The notes under the pieces are model-generated. The model made no database searches. It was not told where the DNA came from and saw only the letters and a program-made list of their open reading frames with translations. The position numbers were made by a program, and so were the translations under genes. A stretch of DNA of 26,734 bases from CAYJAD01 sp964372165. Lineage in GTDB: Bacteria; Desulfobacterota; Desulfovibrionia; Desulfovibrionales; Desulfovibrionaceae. This document shows positions 14,843-23,363 of the stretch, in pieces. The stretch spans positions 1 to 26,734 of the forward strand of contig CAYJPT010000012.1 in assembly GCA_964372165.1 (NCBI GenBank), given 5' to 3'. Each line of letters begins with the position of its first letter. Within the stretch, counting starts at the first letter, position 1.

Positions 14843-15031
14843 TTAAGGAAACGCTGATTAAATCAACAAGTCAAAAAACGTATTGTGCGTTTCCTTACAA
14901 AGTAAGCAATTGTACCTACTTTGCACGCCGAATGAGAGCAAAAAGCCGCGTTTTTTTGTCCCACAGGGCGAATGAAGGCAGTGTGCCTTTATGATTTATT
15001 CTGCTTGTAGAATAAATCAGCATTTTCTTAA
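14843..15031 (+). repeat. MITE-like palindromic element between glyQ and glyS (copy 2, complete)
   Basis: About 189 bp bounded by imperfect terminal inverted repeats. The left end is TTAAGGAAACGCTGATT (14843-14859). The right end reads, on the minus strand from 15031, TTAAGAAAATGCTGATT. A third copy of the end motif lies inside in inverted orientation (GCGTTTCCTTA, 14887-14897), able to pair with the left end over 11 bp. Other internal hairpins: AAGGCA/TGCCTT (14975-14989) and the perfect 11-bp TGATTTATTCT/AGAATAAATCA (14992-15002 and 15009-15019). The copy at 1-140 is about 90% identical and inverted. It encodes no protein, so any movement would need a transposase in trans. The right end overlaps the glyQ stop codon. 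The TTAA at both ends could be a target duplication, but that is speculation. Confidence 0.85.
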
Positions 15032-15897
15032 GATTTTAGCATAGGATAACCCATGCTCTCACGTTGTTCGGCATATAGCTTGGCAACACCTGATGCAAGA
15101 GCACGAACACGCCCAATATAGCCTGTGCGCTCAGTAATGGATATAGCTCCACGTGCATCAAGTAAATTAAATGTATGTGAGCATTTTAAACAATAATCGT
15201 AAGCCGGCCATGGTAAACTGAGTTCAATTAATTTTTTGCACTCAGCTTCACAAGAATTAAAAAATTGTAAAAGCATACTAGCATCACTTTCTTCAAAGTT
15301 ATAGCGTGATTGCTCAACTTCATTTTGATGATAAATATGCCCATATAGCACATTATCATTCCATTTTAAATCATATACAGACTCAACACCCTGTAAATAC
15401 ATTGCTAAACGTTCAAGTCCGTAGGTTAATTCAACACTAATAGGGCTAAGGTCAATGCCGCCAACTTGTTGAAAATATGTAAATTGAGTAACTTCCATGC
15501 CATCTAACCAAACTTCCCAACCAAGCCCCCATGCGCCAAGAGTAGGTGATTCCCAATCATCTTCAACAAAGCGTATATCGTGTTCGTTGGTATTAAAACC
15601 AAGGGCAGCTAAACTTTCAAGATACAATTCTTGAACATTATCAGGTGATGGCTTAAGAATAACTTGATACTGAAAGTAGCGTTGTAAACGGTTAGGGTTT
15701 TCGCCATATCGACCATCTGTGGGACGACGTGAAGGCTCAACATAGGCAACACTCCACGGTTCAGGCCCAAGAACGCGTAAAAAAGTATGGGGATTAAAAG
15801 TACCTGCTCCACATTCAACGCCACTTGGTTGTTCTATAACACAACCACGCTTAGCCCAAAAATCTTGAAGCGTTAAAATAATATTTTGAAAATGCAT
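15028..15897 (-). CDS. glyQ: Glycyl-tRNA synthetase alpha subunit
   Basis: Catalytic chain of the alpha2beta2 glycyl-tRNA synthetase, which makes glycyl-AMP and loads glycine on tRNA-Gly. The 289 residues match the family. Class II motifs are seen as FWAKRGCVIEQP (13-24), GAGTFNPHTFLR (31-42), EPSRRPTDGRYGENPNR (54-70) and QYQVILKPSP (75-84). The C-terminal part TERTGYIGRVRALA is conserved. AAGGA lies 7 bases upstream of the ATG. recO ends 39 bases upstream on the same strand, so it belongs to the recO-RodZ-SurA transcription group. Its TAA stop is formed by the first bases of the repeat element at 14843-15031, showing insertion exactly at the gene's end without visible loss of conserved sequence. 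Confidence 0.97.
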   Translation of the reverse strand: MHFQNIILTLQDFWAKRGCVIEQPSGVECGAGTFNPHTFLRVLGPEPWSVAYVEPSRRPTDGRYGENPNRLQRYFQYQVILKPSPDNVQELYLESLAALGFNTNEHDIRFVEDDWESPTLGAWGLGWEVWLDGMEVTQFTYFQQVGGIDLSPISVELTYGLERLAMYLQGVESVYDLKWNDNVLYGHIYHQNEVEQSRYNFEESDASMLLQFFNSCEAECKKLIELSLPWPAYDYCLKCSHTFNLLDARGAISITERTGYIGRVRALASGVAKLYAEQRESMGYPMLKS

Positions 15898-15936
15898 TAT
15901 ATATCCTTTATCTTACATAAAAACATATTAATAATA

Positions 15937-16686
15937 TTACACCCTACAAAAACGTCCTTCATTCCATGCAATACCAAGATGATATTGTACAAAACCATCT
16001 ATGGCTCGAAAGCAAGCCTGACGTTCTTCAAAAGACAAGTTATCTACATACCAATCCAATGGCGAGTTTTGTTCAACATCTTGTAGCACCGCAAGTGATG
16101 AAGCGGGTAACTTAATTGTATAACTTGAAAAGTTATTTTTTCCGCATTGCTGACAATCTGTTGTACCTTCATCCATATGAAAAATCACATTCTTTTCTTT
16201 AAGAACTGTTCCACATGATGCGCATGTATGCCATGCAGGTGCAAAACCTTGTTCACATGCCATGCGTAATCTAAATAGCATGGGATATAAGGCATGTGGT
16301 TTTTCAAACTTTTCAAAAAAACTAAACATATCCTGCATTAAGTCATATGAGTTTTGGCTTGCATCTTGACTAATGCCAATTACCTCTAAAAAACGTATGC
16401 AGTTCATAAGCATACCTAAACGAGACCAGTCTTTACGCAAATTTTGCGGACCACGTAACAATACACCCTCTTCGAGTGACAAAAATTGCCCATTACGTGA
16501 ACTTTTTACTCTGCAAGTTAATGTATTTAAAACATCAAGACAGCCGCAAAAACGATGTCTACTGCGACTGCCACCAAAAGCAAAAACTGTCATTATACCA
16601 CGTTTACGTGACAAAATTTTAAGCCACATGTCCGCTTCTCTAAAACGTCCCACATGTAGCACAATGGCAGAATCATTCCACTCCAT
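15937..16686 (-). CDS. recO: DNA repair protein RecO
   Basis: RecO loads RecA onto SSB-coated single-stranded DNA together with RecR and RecF, in gap repair and recombination. The 249 residues match the usual length. The N-terminal OB fold starts WNDSAIVLHVGRFREAD, with the typical RSRHRFCGCLDVLN stretch (41-54). The helical middle leads to a C-terminal zinc finger with C155-x2-C158 and C178-x2-C181, a feature present in many but not all RecO proteins. It starts 20 bases after the RodZ-like gene's stop and ends 39 bases before glyQ, so it lies inside an operon. The ribosome site is weak, so translation may depend on coupling. Confidence 0.94.
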   Translation of the reverse strand: MEWNDSAIVLHVGRFREADMWLKILSRKRGIMTVFAFGGSRSRHRFCGCLDVLNTLTCRVKSSRNGQFLSLEEGVLLRGPQNLRKDWSRLGMLMNCIRFLEVIGISQDASQNSYDLMQDMFSFFEKFEKPHALYPMLFRLRMACEQGFAPAWHTCASCGTVLKEKNVIFHMDEGTTDCQQCGKNNFSSYTIKLPASSLAVLQDVEQNSPLDWYVDNLSFEERQACFRAIDGFVQYHLGIAWNEGRFCRV

Positions 16687-16706
16687 TTGATGCTCAAATA
16701 TCGATA

Positions 16707-17672
16707 TTATTGCTCAGGGGGAAAAGCAATTGTTTTAACTTCACCATCACGACCAGGTATTGGTCTTTCCTGACCATTGTATCGAATACGTACACCACCG
16801 GCATTTCCAAGCTTTAAGCTCAATGTATCAACAAAGGTTAAAGCAAATGTGTCACCAGCACGTAAGGAAAATTGTCTGGTATCAGAATCATCTGCAATAG
16901 AATGAACCCAACACTCTGCAACTGCTGTAATGATAACCCGGTGTGGGCCGTCAATTATTGGCGTATTTTCAATGTTTGTGACTGCTTCAACCTCTTCTTC
17001 TTTATTGTTAGGAATGTCAGTAGGCGTTGTTTGTATTGCAGGTGCTTCTACATTTTCAACTACACCGTCAGAGCTTTGATTTGAAGTATCACCTTCTTCA
17101 GTAACGACAATTTCACTTTGCGTTGAATCTTCTTTAATTTCTTCAATGCTTGCTTGAGCTTGAGAATTATCAACATTATCGGTATCTTGTGGTGGTGAAG
17201 GAGTTTGTTGCTCTTGCACGGTAGGTTCAACATTTACGGGTGGTGCAGGTTGTGCTGTAGTTAAATGATCTGTTTTTATTTGAGAAAATAAAATAGCATC
17301 TCTGTAAAACCACACAACAGCACCACCAGCTAAACAAACACATAGCAAAAGAACCAATAATACTGTACCTTTTTTTATTGGTGTACGTGATTCCACATAG
17401 TATGGATCATTAACAGCAGGGTCTTCACTTGAATCATATAGCTCTTGAACAGTTAAAAATTCAGTTGGATCAATCTCAAGTAGCTTAGCATAAGATAGTA
17501 CAAATCCACGCACATACACACAATGAGGTAAAGATGAACTATCAGCAGACTCAACTGCACGTAACACACGAGCACTAATTTTTAAACGATGTGCAACGTC
17601 ATCAATACTAAGTCCTTGCTTTTCGCGCTCAATGCGCAATGCATCCCCTAATTCTTCAAAAGTCATAGCCAT
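16707..17672 (-). CDS. RodZ-like membrane HTH protein
   Basis: Resembles RodZ, which links MreB to the membrane in rod-shaped cells. It has an N-terminal Cro/CI-type helix-turn-helix domain (in the 325-residue form: ELGDALRIEREKQGLSIDDV at 11-30, then HRLKISARVLRAVES at 32-46), one membrane segment (about 106-126), a linker rich in acidic residues, Pro, Gln and Thr (140-245), and a C-terminal beta domain of the DUF4115 type (about 248-322). Start: a GTG at 17684 is possible, but ATG at 17672 or 17666 is preferred. Homologues usually begin MTxxELG, which would favour 17666. None has a clear ribosome site. The neighbours (SurA-like upstream, recO downstream, both 20-30 bases away) indicate one operon. 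The name is by architecture only; a regulatory role cannot be excluded. Confidence 0.82.
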   Translation of the reverse strand: MAMTFEELGDALRIEREKQGLSIDDVAHRLKISARVLRAVESADSSSLPHCVYVRGFVLSYAKLLEIDPTEFLTVQELYDSSEDPAVNDPYYVESRTPIKKGTVLLVLLLCVCLAGGAVVWFYRDAILFSQIKTDHLTTAQPAPPVNVEPTVQEQQTPSPPQDTDNVDNSQAQASIEEIKEDSTQSEIVVTEEGDTSNQSSDGVVENVEAPAIQTTPTDIPNNKEEEVEAVTNIENTPIIDGPHRVIITAVAECWVHSIADDSDTRQFSLRAGDTFALTFVDTLSLKLGNAGGVRIRYNGQERPIPGRDGEVKTIAFPPEQ

Positions 17673-17704
17673 ATTATTTTTCACTTAATACCATATTTAA
17701 ATAG

Positions 17705-18634
17705 TTACATACGAATATCAATCATAGCTTTTTTTCTAAGCTGTGAAATATATTCTTCAAAACGCTCTTTCAAAAGTGGTTCGCGCAAAATTCCCTCAAT
17801 CATAGGTTTTGCTTCTTCAAAAGTCATTAATTCACCTTCTGAAGCTGCTTGCACTAGTTTAAATTGAGATCTTTTACCGTTGAGCACAATAATTTGTGTT
17901 GATTCGCCTTCTTTTAAAGACTTGAGAAATTTTGCCAATTTAGGATCTAATTTGTCAAAAGGTACATTACCTAAATGCCCACCGTTTTCTTTATTGGGTC
18001 CAATGGATATTTTGCGAGCAATTTCTTCAAACTTTTTACCATCTTTTTTAATTTGATTAGCATAATTCTCAGCATTTACATTGTCTGGATATACAAGCAA
18101 AGCCAGCTGAGTTTGCTTACTATTTTTAAGTTCATGGCGATGAGCCTCATAATAATTGCTAATTTCTTCAGGCTGCAAAACAATTTTGCGTCCAACCATC
18201 ATACCCATTAGTTTTTGGCGTAAAATTGTATTATGTATTTTGAGTCTTAAAGAATTAGGATTTAAGCCTTCTTTAGCTATGTGTTTTTCAAACGCTTCTT
18301 TAGACATGCGACTTTGCTGCATAATACGTGATATTTCTGCGTCAACTTCATCATCACTGGCTGTGACTTGATACTTCTTTGCCTCAGCTAAAATGAGTAT
18401 TTCAAGAATCATGTTCTCAAGGGTTTGGTTGTATATCTGTCTAATTTTTTCTTGATCTGAGGTTTTTTTAAAATCAAGCCCGGATTTTTTAATTTCAGGC
18501 AAAGCGGCTTGTTGTACATCAAAATGTGAAATCATGTCGCCATTAACCACAGCTGCAATTTGTCCTACCGAAGCACCTTTTGCAACTGATACTAAGCATA
18601 ACAAGCAAAATGCAGTAAAAACTATCTTTTTCAA
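17705..18634 (-). CDS. SurA-like periplasmic peptidyl-prolyl isomerase
   Basis: Periplasmic chaperone/isomerase of the SurA-PpiC group, expected to help outer-membrane proteins fold. A signal peptide covers residues 1-20 (cleavage near AKG-A). The SurA N-terminal chaperone helices follow (GQIAAVVNGDMISHFDVQ at 24-41). A single parvulin domain lies at about 172-268 (FEEIARKISIGPNKENGGHLG), ending before a C-terminal helix. At 309 residues it has one isomerase domain where E. coli SurA has two. The start is TTG at 18634, because a strong GGGAG lies 7 bases upstream and the signal peptide begins right there. A candidate promoter and two overlapping palindromes lie just upstream, so transcription may restart here and run into the RodZ-like gene and recO. 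Confidence 0.88.
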   Translation of the reverse strand: MKKIVFTAFCLLCLVSVAKGASVGQIAAVVNGDMISHFDVQQAALPEIKKSGLDFKKTSDQEKIRQIYNQTLENMILEILILAEAKKYQVTASDDEVDAEISRIMQQSRMSKEAFEKHIAKEGLNPNSLRLKIHNTILRQKLMGMMVGRKIVLQPEEISNYYEAHRHELKNSKQTQLALLVYPDNVNAENYANQIKKDGKKFEEIARKISIGPNKENGGHLGNVPFDKLDPKLAKFLKSLKEGESTQIIVLNGKRSQFKLVQAASEGELMTFEEAKPMIEGILREPLLKERFEEYISQLRKKAMIDIRM

Positions 18635-18647
18635 AATAAAACTCCCT

Positions 18648-18673
18648 GTAACATTATGTTAAGTTAGTTAACA
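18648..18673. promoter_or_regulatory. Overlapping palindromes upstream of the SurA-like gene
   Basis: TAACATTATGTTA (18648-18660) and TGTTAAGTTAGTTAACA (18657-18673) are two overlapping inverted repeats between the candidate promoter and the ribosome site. They could bind a dimeric regulator, but simple AT-rich palindromes also occur by chance. Confidence 0.3.
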
Positions 18674-18696
18674 AATTATTGCATCTAACTCCCAAA

Positions 18697-18725
18697 AAAA
18701 TACACTCTTTTTTTGTGATATGCAA
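18697..18725 (-). promoter_or_regulatory. Candidate promoter for the SurA-like/RodZ-like/recO genes
   Basis: On the minus strand TTGCAT (18725-18720) and TATTTT (18702-18697) are spaced by 17 bases, about 63 bases before the TTG start. It lies in the 165-base gap after the SurA-like lipoprotein gene. Each box matches consensus at 4 of 6 positions. Confidence 0.35.
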
Positions 18726-18799
18726 TGCCATTTTTATCATAGAAAAATAAGATCTAATTTACAAAATTTACTATACAAAAATTGAAAGCAAATAAAAAA

Positions 18800-19702
18800 T
18801 TAAAAAATTTCGCTAGTAAGATGCTTAGAAACTTTTACATCTATATGTTGGAGGTTATCCTCAAGCCAAGTGCTAAAAATTTCCCCTAAATGCTCTTGCG
18901 CCAATTGCTTTTCAATATATACATAAGCTTCAGCCATCGATAAATCACGCTTAGCATATTTTTTTATCAAACACATACGTGTAAACATTAAATCATTTTC
19001 TAAAATCTTAGTGCATTGATTTTCTTTTAATGCAAAAATAGCTTTTTGCCATGATTTTTGTATGGTATTACCTTGCATGTCCACAGTATATTGTAAAATA
19101 TCTGCTTGAGCATTTAAATCTTGCAAAGAATCTATTTTTTCAAGTTTAGCTTTGTCTTCACTAAGAGCAACTTGCAAATTGTATGATTCAGGTAGCTTAA
19201 AGCTATTACGATGTTTAGCGTAAAATTCTTCGACATCTTCATCAGAAGGTACATAGCTTTTTATAAGTATTTCATCTTTGAATAAGTCTAAAATTAATTG
19301 ATAGCGCAGTAGTAATTTCCATGCATGTATATCAATGGCATTTTCTGTGATATATTTTTCAAATTCTTCTGGAGGAAAATTACTACGTAAAGTATTTTCA
19401 TAATCATCAATGTGTTTATCCGTGATAACAAGTCCAACTTCTTCCAAATGCTGGCTTATTAATTCATACAAAATGGCAACAGATAATGTTTTTCCATATT
19501 GTTTGCGTAATTTATTTAATGAAGGAGCATCTGTAAGACTAAATTCCACAAAATCAACTTCTTGTAAATATTGAATAGTACTTAAGCTTATATTCCTACC
19601 ATTGACTATTGCTACAGTGTTATCTGCAATGGGAAAAAGTTCGCATCCCGTAAGTAAGGTTAAAACACAAAATAAACCCATGTATTTTTTAATATAGAAC
19701 AT
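18800..19702 (-). CDS. SurA-like lipoprotein (parvulin-like chaperone)
   Basis: Second SurA-type protein in the cluster, here lipid-anchored. With the start at ATG 19702 the product has 300 residues. It begins with a basic/hydrophobic leader and the lipobox LTGC (C20). SurA N-terminal motif VAIVNGRNISLSTIQ follows, then long charged helices, then a degenerate parvulin-like region (about 175-260) that lacks the usual GG and phenylalanine-rich active-site signatures. It may therefore be a chaperone without isomerase activity. Start choice: AGGGTG lies just before 19702, whereas the longer start at 19753 would put 17 polar residues before the leader and has no ribosome site. It follows mfd by 88 bases on the same strand. 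Its role in envelope assembly is inferred from the family. Confidence 0.78.
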   Translation of the reverse strand: MFYIKKYMGLFCVLTLLTGCELFPIADNTVAIVNGRNISLSTIQYLQEVDFVEFSLTDAPSLNKLRKQYGKTLSVAILYELISQHLEEVGLVITDKHIDDYENTLRSNFPPEEFEKYITENAIDIHAWKLLLRYQLILDLFKDEILIKSYVPSDEDVEEFYAKHRNSFKLPESYNLQVALSEDKAKLEKIDSLQDLNAQADILQYTVDMQGNTIQKSWQKAIFALKENQCTKILENDLMFTRMCLIKKYAKRDLSMAEAYVYIEKQLAQEHLGEIFSTWLEDNLQHIDVKVSKHLTSEIF

Positions 19703-19790
19703 ATGCACCCTACATTTGTTAATGACATTTGAAAAACACATTTTTATATTCAATCAAGGTATTAGAAAAATTTTTAATATTAAAGCACTT

Positions 19791-22700
19791 TTACTGTTCA
19801 CTATTGGTGCTTTCAAGTTTTAAAGTACATAAAAAGTCACCTATATCAACAAGTTTTTGTGCTAATTGCTCTGGTGAATGCTGCTCAAACTTTACTTCAA
19901 TACTTGCAGGAGGTATAAGACGCAAGTTATCTTTTTTAGATATATAATACATTACTTTAGCAATATCAATTATGCTTTGATCTTTATCCCAATGCACAGT
20001 TATTTTATTGTTAAATATGTCAGCACGCCTCACTTCAAGGGTGCTTAATTTTTGTTTTAAATCAAGTACTGCTAAAAAGTTCTTAAATTCAGTAGAAAAA
20101 ACTCCAAAACGATCACGCATAGCCAAAGCAAGGTCTTCCCTAGCTGCACTATCAACAGCAGAGCTTAAAGCTTTATAATAACGTAAACGCTCACGCCCGT
20201 CTTGAATATAATTTTCCGGAATATGAGCCATAATACCTATATTTAGCTCCACTTCGTGGCTTACTACCACATCCGTACCTTTAAGTCTATTTACTGCTTG
20301 CTCAAGCATTTCAAGGAATAAATCTAAACCAAGGCGAGTCATATGCCCTGATTGCACTTCTCCTAAAATATTACCCGCACCACGTAAGCGTAAGTCTTCC
20401 ATTGCCACTTGAAAGCCAGCCCCTAAATAATCTAAATCAAGTATAATACGCATACGTTCGCGCGCTATATCTGACAATCTATGCTCTTCAGGTACTACAA
20501 AATAGGCATAGGCTTGTCTATGCGATCGACCTACTCTACCCCTTAGTTGATAGAGTTGACCTAAACCAAACATATGCGCTTGATCAACAATAAGAGTGTT
20601 AGCACGGGGAAAATCTAATCCAGATTCAACAATGGATGTACATACAAGCACGTCCAATGTGCCATGCCAAAAACCGTGCATGGTTTCTTCCAGTTGTTTT
20701 TCAGCCATTTGACCGTGCGCCATACCAATGCGCGCGCTAGGCACTAAATTACGTACATATTCAACTGTTCTTTCTAAACCCTGTACACGATTATAAACCC
20801 AAAAAACTTGTCCCTCTCGAGCAATCTCACGTTCAAGCACTTGTTTAAGTATTGCCCCATCACGCTGTAAAATTGCGGTTTCAACAGGTTTTCTTTCCGG
20901 TGGAGCTGTTTCAATAATTGATAAATCTCGAATACCTGACATGGAAAGCTGTAAGGTTCGCGGAATAGGTGTTGCGGTTAAGGTTAAAGCATCTACATTT
21001 TTCTTCATGGCTTTAAGCTTTTCTTTATGCCGCACTCCAAAGCGCTGTTCTTCATCAAGAATTAACAAACCTAAATTTGGTAAGGTTACATCTTTGGAAA
21101 GTAAACGATGCGTACCAATTAAAATATCTAATTGCCCAAGTGCAGCGGCGTGCAAAGTTTCTTTTTGCTTTTGCTTGGTAACAAAACGGCTAAGTAAACC
21201 TACATTTACAGGAAAACCTGCAAGACGTTGTCTAAACGTTTGAAAGTGCTGCTCTGCAAGCACTGTGGTTGGGCAAAGTAGCGCCACTTGACGACCTTCA
21301 GCAGCAGCACGAAAGGCAGCACGCAAAGCTACCTCGGTCTTACCAAAACCCACATCACCACATACAAGGCGATCCATTGGTTGCGGCTTTTCCATATCAT
21401 CTAGTACATCCTGAATAGCCTTGGCTTGGTCTGGTGTCTCTTCAAAACCAAAGGTAGCCTCAAATTCAGCATAAAGCTCATCAGGTGCATTGTATTGAAA
21501 ACCTTTTGCTACCTTTCTAAAGGCATACATTTCTACAAGATCTGCGGCAATTTGTTCAATGGCTTTACGCGCTTTTTCTTTACTACTTTGCCAATTACCA
21601 CCGCCAAGTTTATCCAATGGCGGTTCAGCGTCACCACCCTTAAATAATTGTACTAATCCTAAGCGATCCGCAGGTACATACAGTTTATCCGCGCCAGAAT
21701 ATTCAAGTAATAAAAAATCATTGGCAGCATCGCCAACTTCCATACGAAATAAACCAACATAACGCGCAATGCCGTAATCTCTATGAACTAATAAATCACC
21801 AACATTTATATCATTAAAATTACTTAAACCCCGAAAAGCCCCCGCAGCGGTGCGAGCAACTTTTTCAGCTTTGGGGTAAATTATATCCTCACCCAAAATA
21901 AGAACATTATCCCACAAAAGCTCTATTCCACTACGCCAAGGTGCAATTAATGCAAATAAACCTTGTGCTTGTGGCATATATCGCAAATGTGGCACAAGCC
22001 CATCTTGTTCAGCTAGTGCAAGAAATTTAGCTCGGCTACGTTCACTACTAAATGACAACAAAACTTGTCTTTTACTTCTTTGCCATTCTTTAATGCCAGC
22101 AACTAAATGTTGCCAAGGTCTATCCTGTGCACCAACCTTAGGAAAAAGACTTGAAAAATCACGAATTTGTCGTTCTTTTAACTCAAAAGTTTGCCCTGTA
22201 AATGTTCCTGCACCCATGACCATGGGTTCTTCATAAACAACAGAAGAATTATCCCACATAGCTAAAATATTTTCAGTTTCACGTAGCACAAGGCGTTTTG
22301 GTTGTGCCACTGGCATATCTTCAGCTTCAATGCCTTCACCAAGTGTGCGTAGTGACCTTTCTACTTCTTCCTTTATGTCAACCTTACCCGGCAAAAGCCA
22401 CGTAACATCTTTATCAAGCCATTCTTCTAATATGGTTGGGGCATCATAAAAAGTTCCGGGAAGTAGATTGTAACCACCTTGCCTTAGATCTTTTTTAAAA
22501 TCATGAACTGAATTTTCATCCAATAAATTTTTATGCAGCATACGCTCCCAACGTTCTATGGCTTTATCATGCCATATATTACCAGCAGCAATGGGAACAG
22601 GTGGTATAAGAGTTATTTCAGCAATATTTTCAAGTGAACGCTGTGACGATTGGTCAAACATCCGCATTTCTTCAAGTAAATCACCAAAAAATTCAATTCT

Positions 22701-23267
22701 AATAGGTTTTTCATAACCTGGTGGAAATACATCTAAAATGTCACCACGCCTTGATAAATCCCCAGGGCGAGTCACCATTTGCACGCGCTCAAAACCCCAG
22801 GAAATGGCTTGTTCAATCAAAATATCAGGTGACATTTCCATACCTACACTAAGCACAATTTCATGTTCAGCAAAAAACTTACGAGGCATGTATTTAATTA
22901 ATAAATTATCAACAGTTAATACTAAGCAGCAAGCTTTAGCATACTGCAAAGCATAAAGTGTAGCCATGCGCTCAGTCCATGCAGAACCATGACCTGTGTG
23001 CAAAGCACCAGGAGGTAAAAATAATAAAGGTGATTCCCAGCGGGCAGTGGTAATAGTTGGAATTTTTTGAGATAATTCTGGGCTAAAAAGAGTCAAAAGC
23101 CCACGTGCAGCAGCAAATTCCTCCCTATTGCGTACCAATAGAACTGAACTTGAGCCATCTTGTAGGCATTGCAAAGCTAAGCGGCAACGACTTGCCATAC
23201 CGCTGTGCGTAAGATGGCAGTGCTTTTGTTGTAATATATTATTAAGAATTGACATATAATTAAACAT
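19791..23267 (-). CDS. mfd: Transcription-repair coupling factor
   Basis: Mfd removes RNA polymerase stalled at DNA damage and recruits UvrA. At about 1158 residues it is full length. Numbering from the TTG at 23270: UvrB-like N-terminal domains (about 15-350), RNA polymerase interaction domain (about 484-555, with VGDLLVHRDYGIARYVG), Walker A GDVGFGKTE (638-646), DEEQ box (739-742), RecG-like motifs TATPIPRTL, QLRGRVGR (908-915) and the translocation motif region LRLRGAGNILGEVQSG. The C-terminal TRCF domain follows. The start is uncertain: TTG 23270, ATG 23267 and ATG 23255 are in frame, none with a clear ribosome site. The first two lie in the arm of an inverted repeat (23265-23351). Mfd leads the group that continues with the SurA-like lipoprotein. 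Confidence 0.97.
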   Translation of the reverse strand: MFNYMSILNNILQQKHCHLTHSGMASRCRLALQCLQDGSSSVLLVRNREEFAAARGLLTLFSPELSQKIPTITTARWESPLLFLPPGALHTGHGSAWTERMATLYALQYAKACCLVLTVDNLLIKYMPRKFFAEHEIVLSVGMEMSPDILIEQAISWGFERVQMVTRPGDLSRRGDILDVFPPGYEKPIRIEFFGDLLEEMRMFDQSSQRSLENIAEITLIPPVPIAAGNIWHDKAIERWERMLHKNLLDENSVHDFKKDLRQGGYNLLPGTFYDAPTILEEWLDKDVTWLLPGKVDIKEEVERSLRTLGEGIEAEDMPVAQPKRLVLRETENILAMWDNSSVVYEEPMVMGAGTFTGQTFELKERQIRDFSSLFPKVGAQDRPWQHLVAGIKEWQRSKRQVLLSFSSERSRAKFLALAEQDGLVPHLRYMPQAQGLFALIAPWRSGIELLWDNVLILGEDIIYPKAEKVARTAAGAFRGLSNFNDINVGDLLVHRDYGIARYVGLFRMEVGDAANDFLLLEYSGADKLYVPADRLGLVQLFKGGDAEPPLDKLGGGNWQSSKEKARKAIEQIAADLVEMYAFRKVAKGFQYNAPDELYAEFEATFGFEETPDQAKAIQDVLDDMEKPQPMDRLVCGDVGFGKTEVALRAAFRAAAEGRQVALLCPTTVLAEQHFQTFRQRLAGFPVNVGLLSRFVTKQKQKETLHAAALGQLDILIGTHRLLSKDVTLPNLGLLILDEEQRFGVRHKEKLKAMKKNVDALTLTATPIPRTLQLSMSGIRDLSIIETAPPERKPVETAILQRDGAILKQVLEREIAREGQVFWVYNRVQGLERTVEYVRNLVPSARIGMAHGQMAEKQLEETMHGFWHGTLDVLVCTSIVESGLDFPRANTLIVDQAHMFGLGQLYQLRGRVGRSHRQAYAYFVVPEEHRLSDIARERMRIILDLDYLGAGFQVAMEDLRLRGAGNILGEVQSGHMTRLGLDLFLEMLEQAVNRLKGTDVVVSHEVELNIGIMAHIPENYIQDGRERLRYYKALSSAVDSAAREDLALAMRDRFGVFSTEFKNFLAVLDLKQKLSTLEVRRADIFNNKITVHWDKDQSIIDIAKVMYYISKKDNLRLIPPASIEVKFEQHSPEQLAQKLVDIGDFLCTLKLESTNSEQ

Positions 23268-23351
23268 CAATCGGTATTAATTAAGCATATACATAATTTG
23301 TTTTTCAACAACATCGTAATTGTTATTGTAAGCAATTAAAACCGATTGATG
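23265..23351. repeat. 87-bp foldback element covering the mfd start
   Basis: The ends are CATCAATCGGTATTAATT (23265-23282) and, on the other strand, CATCAATCGGTTTTAATT (23351-23334): 18 bp with one mismatch. The 51-base inner part holds a smaller inverted repeat TAATTG/CAATTA. It fills nearly the whole gap between the Fe-ADH stop and mfd. It may be a small mobile or dispersed repeat, a folded leader or terminator (no T tract is seen), or a paired operator. Confidence 0.6.
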
Positions 23352-23363
23352 CACATTTTACAT

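Noticed and set aside
14717..15027. Glycine riboswitch or T-box upstream of glyS
   Set aside because: No T-box sequence, specifier stem or paired glycine aptamer is visible. The structure is explained by the repeat shared with 1-140, which lies next to a glycosyltransferase and not a glycine gene.
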